A DNA stretch of 42,144 nucleotides from Hymenobacter psychrotolerans DSM 18569 (GCF_900142395.1 NZ_FRAS01000028.1:1-42144), one strand, 5' to 3'. Shown: positions 32,163 to 40,565, counted from the stretch's first letter. Notes: generated by a model from the sequence alone, not told the origin. Numbers and translations are program-made.

Positions 32163-32516
32163 TTACAGCCGCTCCCGCACCAGCGCCATCAAACCGGGCA
32201 AATTGGTTTGATTTAGCTCCTGCGGTGTCAGGAAGGGCTGCCAGCTTTCGCCTGCGGTGCGCTGAAACGCGGCGGGCAGTGGCTGGCCGATTAGTTCGGG
32301 GTGTTGGGCGCGCAGCTCGTCGCGGTGCAGAAAAACAGAGGTGACGGGCAACTGACGCAGAAAAGCCGCCCACTCTGGCCGTATAGTGAAGGCGCCATAC
32401 GTGAGGGCGCACAACGAACAGGAATACGTGCTCGGTGAGAGGGTCTTGTGCAGCGTGTCCAGCAGCCCGTTCAGGGCCCCGCCGTTGGCATTGTACACGA
32501 AAAGCAGCTCGGTCAT
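32163..32516 (-). CDS. Small conserved protein with a CxxC motif, partner of the LTA-synthase-like gene
   Basis: 117 residues, soluble. It starts TELLFVYNANGGALNGLLDT, then SPSTYSCSLCALTYGAFTI with Cys33 and Cys36 (CSLC), and later LPVTSVFLHRDEL. Similar small proteins with a conserved N-G-G and C-x-L-C-A-L-T-Y-G core occur in Bacteroidota and other bacteria; no function is known to me. The Cys pair might bind metal or be redox-active. It starts 12 nt after the stop of the sulfatase-fold gene, so they share a transcript. Confidence 0.72.
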   Translation of the reverse strand: MTELLFVYNANGGALNGLLDTLHKTLSPSTYSCSLCALTYGAFTIRPEWAAFLRQLPVTSVFLHRDELRAQHPELIGQPLPAAFQRTAGESWQPFLTPQELNQTNLPGLMALVRERL

Positions 32517-32528
32517 CGGCGCAACGCT

Positions 32529-34397
32529 TTACTTGTTCTGGTAGTCCTGCATGCTGAGCTGCTCGTAGGCCTGGCCCTGGCGCAGCTGCCGGCTGGGCAC
32601 CCCCTTGGTGCGGCTGGTTTCCCGGCCCGAAACGTTGTCGAAGGTGAGCGAGCCGGCCGGCGTCACGAACCCGAATCCGTCGTTGTAGCAGTAGAACGCC
32701 GAGGGCTGCTGCACCGGCCGCAGCAGGTCGCGGCTCCAGCGGTAGCCGGTGGCGGGCAGTTGCAGCTGAGCGAGCAGGGTCGCGGCAATATCAGTCTGGG
32801 AGCCCAGGCTGCGCACCACGCGGCCTCGCGCTTCGGGCCGGAGCGCGCCGCCGGCCAGCACCAGCGGAATCTGGAACTTGTCAGGCGAGTCTACCGCGCT
32901 GAAGCCGGGCAGCGTATGGCCATGGTCGGCCACGAGCACCAGCAGCGTGTTATCGTACCAGGGCTGCTGCCGGGCTTCGTGCAGAAAGCGGCCCAGCGCC
33001 CAGTCCGTATAATACACGGAGTTGCGGAACAGCGCCGTTTCGTCGGTGCCCCGGAATTTGCGCGGAATCGGGATTTCAAACGGCTCGTGGCTGCTCAGCG
33101 TGAAAGCCGTAGTGAAAAACGGCTGCCGCTGCGTGCGCAAATCGGCCAGCACCTTATCAAAGAGCACATGGTCGTGGGCGCCCCATTTCGAGTTCTGCTG
33201 GCTTTTGGGGAAGTCGGCGCGCTCGGTCAGACGCGCGTAGCCGGCCGTCATGAGGTAGCTTTTCATGTTGGCAAACGCCAGCTCGCCGCCATAGTAATAC
33301 TGCGTGCTGTAGCCGGCCTGTTTCAGCGAGCGGGCCAGGTGCGGCAGCTGCTCGGTTTTGCGCGGCGACTTGATAATGCCTCCCGAAGTCGGTTGGCTGG
33401 GGTAGCCGGAGAGCAGGGCCACCAATCCTTTCTGGCTTCGGTCGCCGGCAGCATAGATGTTCGAAAACAGTACGCCGGTGCGGGCCAGGCTGTCGAGGTT
33501 GGGCGTGATGCCGGCTTCGCCGCCCATGCTGCCCACCAGCTTGGCCGTGAAGCTTTCCAGGATGATAAAGACAACGTTGGGCCGCGCCGTGCGCAGCAGG
33601 CCGGTCGTGGCAGAGTCAGCGGCGGGCGTATCGGTATAGGTGTAGAGGGGCCGCACGAGACGCTGGGCCGTACTGTCGGGCAGGAACTGGTAGCGGGCCG
33701 GGTCCGTGTCGCGCAGCGTCGTCAGGGAGTTGACCACATTCCAGGGCACATTCACGGCGGCGTGGTTGGCAAACGGCTGGCTGGCGAAGTATACGTCGCT
33801 CTGGTTGATGGGAATCTGCTGCACGCCGCCCCGTAGCGGCACTACCAGCAGCACCGCGTAGAGCAGGCTGGCCAGCGCCGCCCGGCCGCGCCCAAACCCG
33901 GCCGGCAGCTGCGGCAACCGGCCCACTATCGTATTATATAGGAGATACCCCAGCAGCAGCAGCCCGATAAAAGCTCCTATGAGCAGCAGCAGCGGCGCAC
34001 TGCCGGCCGAAGCCGCCATTTCGGCCGGGGAGTTGAGGTACTGCAGCGGCGTGGCATCCAGCCGGAACCCCCAGGTGCGGTACAGCTCCAGGTCGGCGGT
34101 GCTGAGAAACGCCACGAGCACCCCCGTCACGGCCGTATAGAACCGAATCAGCCGATCTGTGCCCGCCCGGTTACCCAGCAGGCTGCCGGCCATCAGCAGC
34201 ACGAAGGGCACCAGGCTCAGGTACGCTGCCGCCGAAGCATCCAGCCGCAGGCCGTAGCCGAAAATACCGGCCAGCGTGCCAGCCGGCAGGGTCCCGGCTT
34301 TGCCGAAGTGATACAGCAGAAACACGGCCTTAGCCACCACAAAGAAGGCCAGCCAGAACAGAAAGTAGCGCGGCTGGAACGCAAAACGGTTTCTCAC
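32529..34397 (-). CDS. LTA synthase family protein (phosphoglycerol transferase / sulfatase fold)
   Basis: 622 residues. About five membrane helices in residues 10-190 are followed by a periplasmic alkaline-phosphatase-like domain. Metal-site features are NVVFIILESFTAKLVG (Glu of the first motif), GDRSQKGLVALLSGYPSQP (Ser or Thr nucleophile position, here Ser), SKWGAHDHVLFD, and LLVLVADHGHTLPG (Asp-His-Gly-His). In Gram-negatives such proteins transfer phosphoglycerol or phosphoethanolamine-like groups to envelope glycans or lipids; the substrate here is unknown. The start is GTG 34397, because a -7 element at 34409-34402 lies just upstream. Followed by the small Cys-motif gene. Confidence 0.9.
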   Translation of the reverse strand: MRNRFAFQPRYFLFWLAFFVVAKAVFLLYHFGKAGTLPAGTLAGIFGYGLRLDASAAAYLSLVPFVLLMAGSLLGNRAGTDRLIRFYTAVTGVLVAFLSTADLELYRTWGFRLDATPLQYLNSPAEMAASAGSAPLLLLIGAFIGLLLLGYLLYNTIVGRLPQLPAGFGRGRAALASLLYAVLLVVPLRGGVQQIPINQSDVYFASQPFANHAAVNVPWNVVNSLTTLRDTDPARYQFLPDSTAQRLVRPLYTYTDTPAADSATTGLLRTARPNVVFIILESFTAKLVGSMGGEAGITPNLDSLARTGVLFSNIYAAGDRSQKGLVALLSGYPSQPTSGGIIKSPRKTEQLPHLARSLKQAGYSTQYYYGGELAFANMKSYLMTAGYARLTERADFPKSQQNSKWGAHDHVLFDKVLADLRTQRQPFFTTAFTLSSHEPFEIPIPRKFRGTDETALFRNSVYYTDWALGRFLHEARQQPWYDNTLLVLVADHGHTLPGFSAVDSPDKFQIPLVLAGGALRPEARGRVVRSLGSQTDIAATLLAQLQLPATGYRWSRDLLRPVQQPSAFYCYNDGFGFVTPAGSLTFDNVSGRETSRTKGVPSRQLRQGQAYEQLSMQDYQNK

Positions 34398-34401
34398 CCT
34401 G

Positions 34402-34409
34402 CAAAGGTA
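34402..34409 (-). promoter_or_regulatory. -7 element of the LTA-synthase-like gene, implying a leaderless mRNA
   Basis: TACCTTTG on the reverse strand matches TAnnTTTG exactly and ends 5 nt before the GTG start. No other start codon is available until far inside the first membrane helices. Confidence 0.45.
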
Positions 34410-34544
34410 CGGCTGGTTTGCTGCTGATGCCGCCCTCCATCCGCCGCTCCGGCCTCCGGGCTGTACTTAACCGACCCAGGTGAGGAATCTTCAGTCAGTA
34501 TAGTGAGGACTAACTCCTGATTTCACTTTTCTAAAGCGTGGCTG

Positions 34545-34609
34545 TGAGAAGGGGGTGTTGTCGATTTTGCCGATGTTTTCTCAAGAATGTCTTTCTATGA
34601 GAAGGGGGT
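34545..34609. repeat. Pair of 12-bp direct repeats upstream of glnA
   Basis: TGAGAAGGGGGT occurs at 34545-34556 and at 34598-34609, 53 bp apart (about five helical turns). The second copy ends 55 nt before the predicted -33 of glnA. Such phasing would suit a regulator binding both sites. Function is inferred from position only. Confidence 0.55.
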
Positions 34610-34664
34610 ATGTCTGGAAAGTAGCGTTCAAATAAAATAATGTCCTCATTCAAGAGGGTAGGTA

Positions 34665-34695
34665 TTGCAAAAGCACTAAAGTCATCTAATCTTTG
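34665..34695 (+). promoter_or_regulatory. Probable promoter of glnA
   Basis: TTG at 34665-34667, a 20-nt spacer, then AATCTTTG at 34688-34695 (one mismatch to TAnnTTTG). The coding ATG follows 43 nt later. Confidence 0.45.
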
Positions 34696-34738
34696 CACTC
34701 ACCGAACCAAACCAGTTACTACTCCGCTTACCTCCTTC

Positions 34739-36928
34739 ATGGCAATTCTCCGCTTTAAAGCACTTGAACTGGTTGATCAGCGCCAGCCACTGACAGTTGC
34801 CAGCAACGGCGAGCGTCGTTCCGACAGCTTTGGCAAAAACGTGTTCAACCTGGATGCAATGCGGGCTACCATGCCCGGCGAGTACTTCAAAAAGCTGCAG
34901 GGAGCCATCAAGGTAGGGTCGCCGGTGGAGCGCAGCGTGGCCGATGCCGTAGCTTCGGCTATGAAAACCTGGGCTATGGCCAAGGGTGCCACGCACTACA
35001 CGCACTGGTTCCAGCCCCTGACCGGCGCAACGGCCGAAAAGCACGACTCCTTCTTCGACCTGAACTCGGACGGCCGTCCGATTGAGAATTTCAAGGGCTC
35101 AGCCTTGGTGCAGCAGGAGCCGGACGCCTCGTCGTTCCCGAACGGCGGCATCCGCAACACCTTCGAAGCCCGTGGCTACACTGCCTGGGACCCGACTTCG
35201 CCCGCTTTCATCATCGAAACGGCCGGGGCCAAAACGCTCTGCATTCCCACGATTTTCGTGGCTTACACCGGCGAGGCGCTCGACTACAAAGCCCCGCTGC
35301 TTAAGTCGCTGGCGTCGCTGGAAAAAGCTGCCGTCGATGTGTGCCAGTACTTCGACAAGGACGTAAACCGGGTGCACACCACGCTGGGCATCGAGCAGGA
35401 GTACTTCCTCGTGGACCGGGCCCTCTACAACGCCCGCCCCGACCTGGTGATGACCGGCCGCACGCTGTTCGGCCACGCCCCGGCCAAAGGCCAGCAGCTC
35501 GACGACCACTACTTTGGCTCGATTCCGGCCCGCGTGCACGCCTACATGCTGGAGTATGAGGAAGAGGCCAATAAGCTGGGCATTCCGCTGCGTACGCGCC
35601 ACAACGAAGTAGCACCGCACCAGTTCGAGTGCGCACCTACCTTCGAAGATGCCAACCTCGCCGTCGACCACAACCAGCTCCTGATGGACATCATGGAGCG
35701 GGTTGCCGACAAGCACAACTTCAAGGTTCTGCTGCACGAGAAGCCGTTTGCCGGCGTTAATGGCTCGGGCAAGCACAACAACTGGGCCATGAGCACCGAT
35801 ACGGGCGTCAATCTGCTCGCACCGGGCCGCCGTCCCAAGGAAAACCTGCAGTTCCTGGCTTTCTTCATCACCACGATTAAGGCCGTAGACCGCTACGCCG
35901 ATCTGCTGCGCGCCAGCATTGCCTCCGCTTCCAACGACCACCGCCTCGGGGCCAACGAAGCGCCGCCGGCCATCATGTCGGTATTCGTGGGCTCGATGCT
36001 GGACTCGGTGCTGGACGAGCTGGAGCGCACGGCCAAAGTGCCGCTCGACAAAGGCGACAACATCTACCTCAAGCTCGGCATCGACAAGATTCCGGCCATT
36101 CTGCTCGACAACACGGACCGTAACCGCACCTCGCCCTTCGCCTTCACCGGCAATAAGTTCGAGTTCCGCGCCGTCGGCTCGTCGGCCAACTGCTCGTCGG
36201 CCATGACCACGCTCAACACCATTGTGGCCGAGCAGCTGATTGACTTCAAAACGTCGGTTGACGCGCTTATCGAGCAGGGCAAGAAGAAGGAAGTGGCCAT
36301 TGTGGAAGTGTTGCGCGAGTACGTTATCAGCTCCAGGAAAATCCGCTTCGAAGGCAACGGCTACTCCGACGAGTGGAAGGAAGAGGCCGCCAAGCGCGGG
36401 ATGGCCAACATCCCGACCACACCGCTGGCCCTGGACGCGCTGGTAGAGCAGGAAGCTACTCTGCTGTTTGAGCGGCACCAGATTTTCTCGCACGTGGAGC
36501 TGCATGCCCGCCACGAGATTCTGCTGGAAGACTACATCAAGAAGATTCAGATTGAAAGCCGCGTGATGGGTGATTTGGCCATCAACCACATCATTCCCAC
36601 GGCAGTAGCGTACCAGACCAAGCTGGTCAACAACATCCGTGGCCTGCGCGAGCTGGGCCTCGACGATGAGAACTCCGAAGTAACCGTAAATACCATCAAG
36701 GCCATGTCGCGCCACATTTCAACTATCAAAAAGCAGGTAGATGAAATGGTTAATGCCCGCAAAGTGGCCAATAAGATTGACGACACGCGTGAGCGGGCTA
36801 TTGCCTACTGCGATACCGTCAAAGCACATTTCGACACCATCCGCCGCTCCGTGGATAAGCTGGAACTGATGGTGGCCGATGAGGACTGGCCGCTGGTGAA
36901 GTACCGCGAACTTTTGTTCCGGCACTAA
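34739..36928 (+). CDS. glnA: Glutamine synthetase type III (GSIII)
   Basis: 729 residues, the length of GSIII and much longer than GSI (about 470). It makes glutamine from glutamate, ammonia and ATP in the cytoplasm. Family motifs are FxxLNSDGRPIENF (about 116-128), TTLGIEQEYFLVDR (about 215-228), RHNEVAPHQFE (about 284-294, metal and glutamate ligands), LLHEKPFAGVNGSGKHNNW (about 332-350) and DNTDRNRTSPFAFTGNKFEFR near 465-485 (quoted in parts in the family as NRTSPFAFTG). The ATG at 34739 is chosen because a promoter at 34665-34695 lies after the earlier possible start at 34640. Two 12-bp direct repeats upstream may regulate it. Two terminators follow. Confidence 0.96.
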   Translation: MAILRFKALELVDQRQPLTVASNGERRSDSFGKNVFNLDAMRATMPGEYFKKLQGAIKVGSPVERSVADAVASAMKTWAMAKGATHYTHWFQPLTGATAEKHDSFFDLNSDGRPIENFKGSALVQQEPDASSFPNGGIRNTFEARGYTAWDPTSPAFIIETAGAKTLCIPTIFVAYTGEALDYKAPLLKSLASLEKAAVDVCQYFDKDVNRVHTTLGIEQEYFLVDRALYNARPDLVMTGRTLFGHAPAKGQQLDDHYFGSIPARVHAYMLEYEEEANKLGIPLRTRHNEVAPHQFECAPTFEDANLAVDHNQLLMDIMERVADKHNFKVLLHEKPFAGVNGSGKHNNWAMSTDTGVNLLAPGRRPKENLQFLAFFITTIKAVDRYADLLRASIASASNDHRLGANEAPPAIMSVFVGSMLDSVLDELERTAKVPLDKGDNIYLKLGIDKIPAILLDNTDRNRTSPFAFTGNKFEFRAVGSSANCSSAMTTLNTIVAEQLIDFKTSVDALIEQGKKKEVAIVEVLREYVISSRKIRFEGNGYSDEWKEEAAKRGMANIPTTPLALDALVEQEATLLFERHQIFSHVELHARHEILLEDYIKKIQIESRVMGDLAINHIIPTAVAYQTKLVNNIRGLRELGLDDENSEVTVNTIKAMSRHISTIKKQVDEMVNARKVANKIDDTRERAIAYCDTVKAHFDTIRRSVDKLELMVADEDWPLVKYRELLFRH

Positions 36929-36987
36929 GCCATCGGACAGAATCGGGCCGGAGTTGGGTGGGAATTTTCTCCGAGCCTCGATTTCAG

Positions 36988-37020
36988 AAAAGCCGTTTCC
37001 GGGTGGGAGCGGTTTTTTTT
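36988..37020 (+). terminator. Terminator after glnA
   Basis: A 13-bp stem with several G-U pairs (36988-37000 with 37005-37017), loop GGGT, followed by a run of T (37013-37020). It lies 60 nt after the stop. Confidence 0.75.
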
Positions 37021-37044
37021 GTGCCCTGCCTAAGGGTGCCTGAT

Positions 37045-37079
37045 AAAATAGCCTTCTACGCTGCGTAGAAGGCTATTTT
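37045..37079. terminator. Bidirectional terminator at the core/mobile boundary
   Basis: A 16-bp perfect stem AAAATAGCCTTCTACG (37045-37060) with its complement (37064-37079), loop CTG, A tract on the left and TTTTGTTTT on the right. It insulates glnA from the recombinase gene, which converges on it. Confidence 0.88.
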
Positions 37080-37090
37080 GTTTTCAGTGT

Positions 37091-37153
37091 TAGGCACCGT
37101 TAAGCACCGTTATGCAGCGACCCGCCCCCAATCCGCCCCCAAATCCGCCCCCA
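37091..37153. repeat. Phased short repeats beside the recombinase gene, possible att region
   Basis: Three 10-bp units, TAGGCACCGT, TAAGCACCGT and TATGCAGCGA, lie end to end at 37091-37120. Then CCGCCCCCA occurs three times, at 37122-37130, 37133-37141 and 37145-37153. All are helically phased and sit just after the recombinase stop codon. Such sites could be arm-type binding sites or a crossover region. The other end of the element is not in the window, so this is unproven. Confidence 0.45.
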
Positions 37154-37156
37154 CTT

Positions 37157-38515
37157 TTAGCTGCCTAGTCGGGCCGTGCGCCGGTAGATGGTGAGCAGTT
37201 CCTGCTCGTCCACGCCCAGGTAGCGGTTGAAGCTTTTCTCAGTCTGATGGCCGGTGGCCAGCATGACCTGCGCCTTGGGCACGCCCTGAAAAATTTTGAG
37301 CGTCACAAACGTCTTACGGCCCACGCGGGTCGTGACCTGAATGCGGGTAATGCCGGCCAGGTGCTGCACGTGGGGCAGGTAGTCATCCAGGGTATGGAGC
37401 TTGGGCAGGCAGGTAGCCAAGCCCAGCGGGGCATACTTGCGCACCAGGGCCACGGGCTTGAACACCTCGTCATCGAAGAAAGGGATCAGGCAGCGGATGC
37501 CGGTCTTGCCGGCGTCCATGCGCAGAATGTCGTCCTGAATATGCTCCGGGGCCATCCGGTCAGCGTCGGAAATGCGCAGGGCCGTGTAGGCGCACTGCAA
37601 AAACTTGTCGCGGGCCAGCTCGATACGCTCGGCGTGCTGCTCGAGCGTGACGGCCGGCCGGCCGCTGCCCGGCCGGCCCGGGTGCGCGGGGTCCGGCGTG
37701 AAGTGCGCGGCCAGGTACGCCCGCGCGGCTGGCGTAGTGAAGTCCACGCCCGCCCAGGCCCGCAGCTCGGCCTCGGTCAGAAAGTCGGCCCCCACGTAAA
37801 TCTCCGGCGTTTCGAAGTGGTGGAACTTGCTGGTCACGGGCAGCTCGCGCTCCTCGCACCAGTAGAGAAAGTTCTTCAGGTTTTTGACGTAGCCGCCGAA
37901 CGTGTTGACCTGATTGCCCAGCACCGTGAGCTGGTAGTGCTGGAATTTGGCGTAGAAGTCGGCATTGATCGTATCAAAGCGCAGCGGGTAGTGCTGCTGC
38001 TGCGCGAAGGTGGCCAGCACCTGGCGCAGGTTGCGCAGGCGGCCGATGTAGGTTTTGGTCAGCGGCTTGCCGTTGCGCAGCGACACCTTGCCGGCCTGAA
38101 ACTCGATCCAGCGGTCCAGCTGCTCGAGCAGCGTCAGCGGCTTGGTGGCCACGGCCGGCAGCGGGGGCAGCTGCTCGGCGGGCGTGCCGTGGGCCTCGGC
38201 CTGCAGGCGCTGGTAGCGCACGCGGATTTCGGCCTCCATGCGCTCTTCCTCCCAGCGCTCGCCCACGCGCCGGGCGGCGGCGTGGGCTTCGGTGGCGGCC
38301 CGGGTCCAGCACTCCAGCGTGCCGTTAATCAGGTCGGCATACGTGCCGGGCTTGTCTTTGACCCGGCCTAGTTTTGCGCTCCAGTCCGCCGGGCGGCACA
38401 CTTCGCCGGAATTAAGGCGCAGACGCCGATTGTCCCAGCGAAAGGTGAGACGAATGGGGGCAGTGCCTTTCTTGGAGGATAAGCGCTCCAGGCGCAGTTC
38501 ACGGGTCACTTCCAT
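37157..38515 (-). CDS. Tyrosine recombinase / site-specific integrase
   Basis: 452 residues. An N-terminal Arm-like domain (KGTAPIRLTFRWDNRRLRLN, about 15-35), a SAM-like core-binding domain (about 130-245, with KTYIGRLRNLRQVLATF), then the catalytic domain. The first Arg lies in CAYTALRISDADRM. The second box, normally HxxRHTFAT, reads VGRKTFVTL, with the Arg kept and the first His absent. GHQTEKSFNRYLG holds the His and the nucleophilic Tyr. This layout is typical of Bacteroidota integrases from conjugative or genomic-island elements. ATG 38515 is chosen over an earlier non-ATG start. It is divergent from umuDC and adjacent to phased repeats. Confidence 0.92.
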   Translation of the reverse strand: MEVTRELRLERLSSKKGTAPIRLTFRWDNRRLRLNSGEVCRPADWSAKLGRVKDKPGTYADLINGTLECWTRAATEAHAAARRVGERWEEERMEAEIRVRYQRLQAEAHGTPAEQLPPLPAVATKPLTLLEQLDRWIEFQAGKVSLRNGKPLTKTYIGRLRNLRQVLATFAQQQHYPLRFDTINADFYAKFQHYQLTVLGNQVNTFGGYVKNLKNFLYWCEERELPVTSKFHHFETPEIYVGADFLTEAELRAWAGVDFTTPAARAYLAAHFTPDPAHPGRPGSGRPAVTLEQHAERIELARDKFLQCAYTALRISDADRMAPEHIQDDILRMDAGKTGIRCLIPFFDDEVFKPVALVRKYAPLGLATCLPKLHTLDDYLPHVQHLAGITRIQVTTRVGRKTFVTLKIFQGVPKAQVMLATGHQTEKSFNRYLGVDEQELLTIYRRTARLGS

Positions 38516-38593
38516 AATTGAATTAGCAGGGCGGCAGGGCCGGGCGAACCTAGTGACCGGCCCGGGAAAGTTGTCAAACACGCACTACGATAA

Positions 38594-38633
38594 ACTAACA
38601 ATTTTAGTAAAAATATAGCTAACAATTTTAGTA
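38594..38633. promoter_or_regulatory. Two operator-like repeats upstream of umuDC
   Basis: CTAACAATTTTAGTA occurs at 38595-38609 and exactly again at 38619-38633, 24 bp apart. Each contains the inverted repeat CTAA-n5-TTAG (ACTAA-n5-TTAGT in the first copy). They end just before TATACTTG (38639-38646), a near -7 element whose transcript would reach the umuD ATG at 38670. A damage-responsive repressor is the likely ligand, but none is encoded here. Confidence 0.6.
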
Positions 38634-38669
38634 GGGCGTATACTTGCGCAAACCATCCCTTTTTTTTCG

Positions 38670-39137
38670 ATGTGTCAGGTCGTTGTTATTCCTGTTCTGC
38701 GCAAGCCCGTGTGGTTTCGCTTCTTTGATATTCGGGTCCCAGCCGGCTTCCCTTCGCCCGCTGAGGACCACCGCAGCATGAAGCTGGATCTGAACCGGCT
38801 GCTGCTGCCGCATCCCGATGCCTCGTACCTGGTGCGGGTGATGGGCGACTCGATGACCGGCGGCGAGTCGGGCATCCGCGACGGGGCGCTGCTGGCCGTG
38901 GACTGCCTGCTCGAGGCCCAGCCCAACGACGTGGTGATTGCCGCCGTCGAGGGCGAGTTCACCGTCAAGCGCCTGGTCAAGCGGCGCGACGACGCTTGGT
39001 TTCTGGTGCCCGATAATCCGTCCTACCCGGAAATTGCCATCAACGCGCCCGATATGTTCGACGTGTGGGGCGTGGTGACGCACGTCGTGACCGAGACCCG
39101 GCGCGGCCGGCTGGGCAGCCATCTTCGCGTAATCTGA
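38670..39137 (+). CDS. umuD: UmuD-like S24 self-cleaving protein
   Basis: 155 residues. It is the regulatory subunit that, after RecA-stimulated self-cleavage, activates UmuC as DNA polymerase V. The cleavage site Ala25-Gly26 lies in VPAGFPSPAED. The catalytic Ser61 is in MGDSMTGGESGIRDG and Lys100 in EFTVKRLV, as in UmuD and LexA. There is no DNA-binding domain, so it is not LexA. Its stop is 2 nt before the umuC ATG. The two operator-like repeats upstream suggest damage control. GC-rich like its neighbours although the region looks mobile. Confidence 0.93.
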   Translation: MCQVVVIPVLRKPVWFRFFDIRVPAGFPSPAEDHRSMKLDLNRLLLPHPDASYLVRVMGDSMTGGESGIRDGALLAVDCLLEAQPNDVVIAAVEGEFTVKRLVKRRDDAWFLVPDNPSYPEIAINAPDMFDVWGVVTHVVTETRRGRLGSHLRVI

Positions 39138-39139
39138 GC

Positions 39140-40438
39140 ATGTTTGCCCTGGTCGACTGCAACAACTTCTACGTGAGCTGCGAGCGGGCCTTCCAGCCCC
39201 GGCTGCTCGATAAGCCCGTCGTGGTGCTCAGCAACAACGACGGGTGCGTCATTTCCCGCTCCCAGCAGGCCAAGGAGCTGGGCATCGGCATGGGCGAGCC
39301 CTATTTCAAGCTCCGCGAGCTGGTGCGCCGCCACCAGGTGCACGTGCTCTCCAGCAACTATGCCCTCTACGGGGACATGAGCGGGCGCGTGATGCATTAC
39401 CTGGCCTCGGTGGCGCCGGAAGTGGAGATTTACTCCATTGACGAGTGCTTTCTGGATCTGCACGGGCTCGAGCGCTACCACGGCCCGCTGGCAGCGCTGG
39501 CCACGGGCTGGCGCGAGAAGGTGCGCCGGCGCACCCACATTCCCGTCTGCATCGGCATTGCCCCGACCAAAACGCTGGCCAAGCTCGCCAACCGCCTGGC
39601 CAAGAAGTCGCCGGCCCTGCAGGGCGTGCTGCACCTCGACTCCGACGAGCGCCGGCGCTGGGCGCTGGAGCAGGTGGGAGTGGAGGACGTGTGGGGCATT
39701 GGCAGCCAGTACGCGCAGAAGCTCTACGCTCAGGGCATCTACACGGCCGCGCAGCTGGCGTCCCAGAGCGAGGCCTGGGCGCGCCGGCATCTGGGTGGGG
39801 TCGTGGGCGCCCGCCTCGTGCGCGAGCTGCAGGGCACGCCCTGCCAGCAGCTGGCCCCCAGCGAGGATGGCAGCCTGCGCCGGCAGAGCATTGCCTGCAC
39901 GCGCACGTTTGCTCAGCCGCTGTCGGACTTTGCTACCGTGGCTGCGGCCATCGCCCACTTTGCCAGCAAAGCGGCCGTGAAGCTGCGCCGGCAGGGCTCG
40001 GCGGCGAGCGTACTCACGGTCTTTATCAGCAAAAGCCGCTTTGGCATGGAGCCACCCCCGCACACGCGCTCGGCGGTGCTCACGCTGCCCACGGCCACCA
40101 GCGACACGAGTGAGCTGCTGCGCCACGTCAGGGCCGCGCTGAAGCGGCTCTGGGAGCCGGGCGGGGTGTACCGCAAGGCCGGGGTGGTGCTCGACGGGCT
40201 GGAGACGGCCGGCCAGCAGCAACTGCTGCTATTTGAGCCCAACGAGCAGGCTGAGCGCCGGGCCAAGCTCATGGCCGAACTGGACAAGCTCAACGAGCGG
40301 TTCGGGGCGGGCAAGGTGCGCTTTGCGGCGGCGCTGCCGGCGCAAGGGGAGATGCTCATGCCCTGGGTGGGGCAGCAGCAGTTTCAGACGCCGGCGTACA
40401 CGACCTGCTGGGAGGATCTGTTGTGCATTCGGGCGTAG
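39140..40438 (+). CDS. umuC: UmuC-like Y-family DNA polymerase (pol V catalytic subunit)
   Basis: 432 residues, the typical size. It performs error-prone synthesis across lesions. Palm motifs are present: FALVDCNNFYVSCERAF (Asp6), SNNDGCVISRSQQAK (dNTP contact) and YSIDECFLDL (Asp101, Glu102). The helix-hairpin-helix thumb includes VEDVWGIGSQYAQKL, and a little-finger domain follows from about 240. The C-terminal UmuC-specific domain (DUF4113) is present with LMAELDKLNERFGAGKVRFA and WVGQQQFQTPAYTT. ATG 39140, 2 nt after umuD, is chosen. Such pairs are frequent on mobile elements. Downstream sequence becomes AT-rich. Confidence 0.95.
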   Translation: MFALVDCNNFYVSCERAFQPRLLDKPVVVLSNNDGCVISRSQQAKELGIGMGEPYFKLRELVRRHQVHVLSSNYALYGDMSGRVMHYLASVAPEVEIYSIDECFLDLHGLERYHGPLAALATGWREKVRRRTHIPVCIGIAPTKTLAKLANRLAKKSPALQGVLHLDSDERRRWALEQVGVEDVWGIGSQYAQKLYAQGIYTAAQLASQSEAWARRHLGGVVGARLVRELQGTPCQQLAPSEDGSLRRQSIACTRTFAQPLSDFATVAAAIAHFASKAAVKLRRQGSAASVLTVFISKSRFGMEPPPHTRSAVLTLPTATSDTSELLRHVRAALKRLWEPGGVYRKAGVVLDGLETAGQQQLLLFEPNEQAERRAKLMAELDKLNERFGAGKVRFAAALPAQGEMLMPWVGQQQFQTPAYTTCWEDLLCIRA

Positions 40439-40565
40439 ATAGCCACATGAATATAGCGCTTTTGGCAGCATGCAAAACCATAATAAAGTTGCTATTTCAG
40501 TGCCCGCAACGGGGTTCTTCAAAATGCTAGTAGTACATTTACCGATTGCCAAAGTTTGCTTTATT

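Noticed and set aside
32113..32412. 99-codon reverse frame overlapping the small Cys-motif gene
   Set aside because: It is another frame of the same strand over a conserved gene and has Arg/Ala/Pro-rich shadow composition.
34640..34738. Earlier glnA start at 34640
   Set aside because: The predicted promoter (34665-34695) lies after it, and the added residues do not fit the GSIII start.
35099..36715. 538-codon reverse frame over glnA
   Set aside because: Same cause; glnA has complete GSIII motifs on the plus strand.
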